A stretch of 64,000 nt of DNA from Hydractinia symbiolongicarpus. Taxonomy: Eukaryota > Cnidaria > Hydrozoa > Anthoathecata > Hydractiniidae. The position numbers and the translations under genes were made by a program. The notes under the pieces were generated by a model. The model had not been told where the DNA came from, did not search any database, and saw only the letters and a list, made by a program, of their open reading frames with translations. The stretch is from contig NC_079879.1 of NCBI RefSeq assembly GCF_029227915.1, positions 2,478,001 to 2,542,000 of the forward strand. Reading direction: 5' to 3'. Positions 59,801-64,000 of this stretch are shown piece by piece; position 1 is the first letter of the stretch; each line of letters begins with the position of its first letter.

Positions 59801-62800
59801 GGACCAATTTGGGTAACTTTCTCAAACCTGAGTCCCCAAATCCGTTTTGGAATGAACGGGTTGATGACGTCATCGAAAAACTTTTAAACCCTAAAATCTG
59901 TGCAACCGTTTGTCAGAAGTACGCTGATCAAGAAAATGTGTAGGATACACATTTTCTTGATCAGCGTTTTAAGATCTATACGATGAGAGCAACAGGTGTA
60001 TAAATATCTCAAAAAAAATGTAGACTTTTAACAGGCCATTGCTGACATCAGCAAAATTTGTAAACCTCCATATCTTCTTAAGCGTTTATCAAAAACAGAT
60101 GATCATACACATTTTCTTGATCAGCAGTTTGAACTCTGTACACATTTAAGAGAACATGAAAATAAGGTTCTATTTTTTTTTTGTTGATGGCTTGCTAACG
60201 TCATTAAAATTCAAATGATGCTTTATCGATTAGTCAAGAATAAACGCATTATATACTTTTTGTCTGATTTTTTCCTGACCTCTTGTTGACCAATGAGTCA
60301 ATATGCAACAGGCATGGCACCATACCAAAAATTCTTTGTCTAACCTGAAGCTAACTAAAAAATAATGAAAAATCACTAAATTGCAACCCTAAAAATGGTA
60401 TACTTCAGAAGTTAGTACAAAAAAGCTGGCAGGAGGATGAACCTCCTCCATCCCCTCAGGTTCGAATAGTAAATAGTGTTAACCTTCAACATCGTCATAA
60501 ACCAGTTTTCAAATTGGTGTTTGTTTGTCCCCAAAATTCAATTAAATATAATTTTAGTCTGCTTCTTAACATCAAAATTGTATTTTTATTGTTTACCTCC
60601 AATTTGCTATAGTTTAGAGATCATGCTGTTCTAGTTTTACTCCCACCATTTAAAGATTTCAGCCTTTTTGATTTAGACTATTTCATGCCTGTTATGTTAA
60701 CATGTCTAAATTCATGTTTGCAATTGCTAAGTGCGGTTGTGAATGAGAGAATTTGGGTTTGTACTTCTTAAAAAAGACAGGCGTTTATTTTTGTGTACAT
60801 GTTAGCATAACTAATGTGAAGGAGAGAGGCTGAATTTGTACTTATTGCATTTGATTGGTTGAAAAAGACGGATTTTATTTTACAACGTTTGGTTTGCCCT
60901 CGTAGCTATAGCATTTTACTGTATAACCAGAGTCGAATTCATTTGACCGACTCGGCTAGGATTCTATGCAGGTTGTGCAAAGTTGTGCATTGTTAAGAAG
61001 TTTCTAGATGAAATTTAAAACTTCAATTTCAGTTTCTAGTATAGTATCTCTTAAAGTTCACACAACTGTTAATTTTTTTTCTTAATAATTTAGTTTACTT
61101 TTACCTTCATTGTATGTAGGCAAAAAATGATAATCACTCAACTGCGTCAAACAAATATAGAACTGGAAGAGCTACTTGTTCAAAAAGAACATCAAATTCA
61201 ATCAAACAGCAATGAAAAGTTTACGCTTCATTTACAAGAATACCAATATCAAGTTTCACACTTAAAACAACAACTAGTGGAAGCTAAATCAGTAAAACAA
61301 GCTGAAGTTGAAAAGTTGCAAAGAAAGCTTGGGTATGGTGTAATCTAGTGTCATTAAACAAACGGATCAAGGAATGCAGAAAATATACTAGCAGTCTAGA
61401 CATTTTCCAAAATGTTAACTAAATTTAATTTTTTTGTTTTAATACGCATACACAATTTCTCAAATTGCAGTGATCATACTATATTTAGTCTGTTCGTCTT
61501 CAACTTTTCATTGCTCTACTTTGTTCCTTTTTTTGCTTTTAGTGAAAGAGAATATGAACTTGGTAAACTTGGAATAAAGTTAAAAGAAATGGAAATAAAT
61601 AATTCATCTGATGTTACAGTTATAAAAAAAGAGGTTGCGTTTTTATTTAGTTATTAGGTTTTCACTGATGCTTTATTTACAAAGTAGACATTTGGAAGCA
61701 ACATCATTGACCACACGCAAAACTCCCCCTTTATAGTTGGCAATTGTTTTAGCACCATTTTCTAAAACATTGGAGTTGGCTGGAAAGCTTTTTGTTTTTA
61801 TGATTCAGTTAGATGAAAAAGTTCAAGAACTTAAACTGAAACAAGCAAAGACAGACAAACTTTTGCAAGATTTTAAAGTTACCAAGTAAGCCAACATCTA
61901 AATGCAATTGAAAAAAGCAAGCAAGTTTATTTGTAAATCCTTGTCCTATCCATCAGAATTTTTATTTTTAGACAAGAAAACGCTAAATTACAATCTTACC
62001 TTGAAGAACTACCTACTGCCGAAGAGTTTAAAAAATTACGGAAAGAGGTCTGTTTATTATAATAATTTATTGAAAGCATGAAATAGTATTTAGGACAACC
62101 ATACTATGACTTAAGAAGACCTTGTGGCAAATTTGCTTTACTTCCTATTAATAACGCTGAAAAGAAACCTTGAAGTTGACTAATACAAGACATATTAATA
62201 AAGAACAGCCAAAATACAGCATGTGCCAAATCGTCCTATAAAACCTAACACTGTTTTAAAAGTAACAGGCTTTTAAGTTAAAAGTCTCTGTCTGTCAGTC
62301 CATCTGCCCTTCCGTTTATGAACGTTAATTTTCAAAACAAACAATGTACACGAAATATTTTGTTAAACTAATCTATAAATGACCATTTTTTGTTTAAAGC
62401 TGTGAAAATAACTGAGAATATTATGGAATGCAAAATTAACTTAAACGTTTTATAATTCAATTCATATAGAGTAAATAACAGACAAAATTGAAAACTGTGT
62501 TTGGGATAATTTTGAACTGGTTTAAGATGATTTTGATAAAAGGATTATACGGTGCCTTTAAAAAAATTGCAATCATAGTATGTCTGCGAAAACAGCAAGA
62601 CTGAGTAACCACTACCTTATTTCCCTAATGGCACCATACCATTCTTGTTATAGGTTAAAAATTGTCATCAGGAAAAAGAAGACATACAAGAGAAAAAAGA
62701 AGTTGTACATAAAAGATATAAAGAGATTAAAACTGAATACCAAAACAAAGTAAGTGTAACTTATTTGTTACAAAAATTATATAACATTAAACAGTTAAGC

Positions 62801-64000
62801 ATTGCAGGAACCAATCTTTGGCATTCATAAAGGAGTGTAGCAAGACTTTCATATACAGAAAAGCATCACTTTAGAATCGTATCAGTTTGAAAACTATGAA
62901 GGTTTAGAAATCCAAAAAAAAAATTCTACGAATTATATATTTGCCATAACCATATGCTGTCAGTCAATTTTGTATGCAATGAGGCAGTACAGTGACCAGA
63001 TCTATATTTTCTTAGTACCTGTAAAAGCGTTATTTGGGAACCCCCTGCTAAGTAGTTTTATTGCTTCATACCAACGGGTCAACCAAAATGCAGTAAGTAT
63101 GTGAGACATAAAACCTTAGAACTGGCAAAACCCTGTAAGTTTTTTCAAGGGCAAATTCCCATGTACTTTTACACAGGTAGTAAATAACTAAACTATATGA
63201 TAATCCTCGCTGTCTGTCTGTAAACCGATTTAAAAAAACTGGTTTTTGTAATTAAAAACGCTATTACAATCGCAACAATAATCATAGAAATAACCCCCGT
63301 TCAGGTAAATTTCAATGCTGCATGATACAGGCGGGCAAGGATGCACGACATAGCGATGCGGGAAATATGTATATCAGGGGATGTGTATATGAGAAAAGAT
63401 TCCAGGGTATATTTTTCCACAGGCTAAACAGCTATAGTGTGTAACAAATGATTTTTGTTTATGGATAAAGAATACTATGCAAACCCGATCTTTCATTTGC
63501 CAATATAAAAAGCAATGTTGCCAACTAACACTCATACACACACACAATAACCAGAAGAAAATCATGTAGGAGTTGATATATAATGCATTTCTCTCATGAT
63601 AAAATAATACACTAACAATGCCTTTAATAAATTTTTTTAAATAAAAATATATTTTTTGTAATATTGTAAAACTCATATGTAGGATATAGAATGTAAGAAG
63701 CTACAGAGGTTAAATACAGAACTTCATGATCAAATTTCCAGGTAACAGTTATTTTTAGTAGTACATGCATACAATAGGCTACAAATATTTTCGCAGCCTT
63801 TCTTAATTCAGTTTCTTTTCAGAAATAAAATACAATGATTTGCCAGTCTGCCGCATTGACATCAACCATCGCAGAGTATTGACTGAAATTGAAAAACTGT
63901 TTCTTATCAATGTCTTGTATGCTCTACTTTTTAGTCTTAGTAATATTCTCGGAAAGTATCGTGCCCGTGATAAACTTGGTCCTGTTGCGATTGAAGATCA
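56838..64000 (+). CDS. Host coiled-coil protein gene, ten exons, 3' end beyond window
   Basis: Exons with GT-AG junctions and consistent phase: 56,838-56,925; 58,106-58,318; 59,202-59,397; 61,120-61,332; 61,543-61,633; 61,809-61,885; 61,972-62,047; 62,654-62,749; 63,683-63,741; 63,935 to past the end. The product starts MSSNSLNGWSTPKK. About 165 Ser/Thr/Lys-rich residues likely to be disordered (TPFTAKKLSSPRSQKR, SPYK, SYTKRMSPSQ) precede a long Gln/Glu/Lys/Leu coiled coil from exon 3 on, with LQSYLEELPTAEEFKKLRKE in exon 7. Layout and that motif remind me of centrosomal CEP85-type proteins, a tentative thought only. No earlier exon was found. A different acceptor at ~63,815 would also keep the last frame open. 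Confidence 0.8.
56924..57140. repeat. 108-bp tandem duplication across the exon 1 splice donor
   Basis: AGGTGCATATAATTTCAAT begins at 56,924 and again at 57,032. The two copies match through TAATAAGATGTTAACTAGGT and on to TTTTCCTTT with a few differences. The first copy begins at the last two bases of exon 1. Confidence 0.88.
57190..57500. repeat. Intronic dispersed repeat, copy 1
   Basis: It shares the order of words ATGATGTCA/GATGACGTCAT, CTTTAAACCC or CCTTAAAACCC, ACCGTTCGTCAAAAG and TTTCAAGCTCTACAC with 59,690-60,230. A noncoding repeat family within the introns of the coiled-coil gene; no termini defined. Confidence 0.5.
59690..60230. repeat. Intronic dispersed repeat, copy 2, with long palindrome
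   Basis: Two or three partial units with GATGACGTCATCG, AACCGTTTGTCAGAAG, CACATTTTCTTGATCAGC and GATCTATACG. At 59,921-59,967 the sequence forms a perfect palindrome of 22-base arms around GGA. Probably a non-autonomous mobile element in tandem or nested copies. Confidence 0.55.

Noticed and set aside
63374-63676. 100-residue minus-strand frame
   Set aside because: It is antisense within an intron of the host gene, with hydrophobic low-complexity composition.

Overview
This is animal nuclear DNA. It is AT-rich, with spliced genes, a long satellite array, Polinton/Maverick elements, a BEL/Pao LTR retrotransposon and non-LTR retrotransposon relics. The Polinton gene set and flavour (protein-primed DNA polymerase, capsid genes, small SAP-like and Cys-rich genes, and a repeat protein resembling DUF4116) make a cnidarian, perhaps a hydrozoan, my best guess. 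That is inference from family resemblance, not proof.

Layout. Positions 1-22,725 are a head-to-tail satellite of about 365-373 bp monomers (about 60 copies). The first two higher-order units are five monomers each, about 1.84 kb. The array stops mid-monomer against 22,726-23,973, one flank of an old, decayed Polinton-like element; the other flank is 47,464 to about 48,760. A younger Polinton (23,974-47,463) sits inside the old one. It has terminal inverted repeats of about 200 bp starting AGTAGTAGTAAGG and CCTAC on both sides. Both elements carry the same neighbouring pair of minus-strand genes, a tiny Cys-rich protein and a conserved protein with a GKDxRxVIGY motif.

The younger Polinton encodes, left to right: a protein-primed family B DNA polymerase with a long N-terminal extension (+), several small membrane proteins (+), an FtsK/HerA-type packaging ATPase (+), a BRO-N-like protein (+), a retroviral-like integrase (-), a coiled-coil membrane protein (-), the major capsid protein (-), a Gly/Ala-rich membrane protein (+), the minor capsid/penton protein (-), a conserved unknown (+), a membrane protein with YPSL and PSAP late-domain-like motifs (+), a SAP-like protein (-), the GKD protein (-) and the Cys-rich protein (-). 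The large genes are broken by frameshifts or stops. The ATPase and most of the small genes are intact, so the copy is dead but not ancient. Together these genes form a virus-like replication, packaging and capsid module.

A minus-strand BEL/Pao retrotransposon (36,661-44,952) sits between the penton gene and the next Polinton gene. Its 5' LTR was itself split by a DNA transposon of about 0.7 kb.

From about 48.8 to 56.8 kb there are non-LTR retrotransposon fragments (CR1/jockey-like and RTE-like), a Tc1-like non-autonomous transposon carrying a 10-copy minisatellite, and stretches with no gene I can see. From 56,838 to the window end a host gene on the plus strand is readable through ten phase-consistent exons. 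It encodes a coiled-coil protein, possibly centrosomal, and continues past the window.
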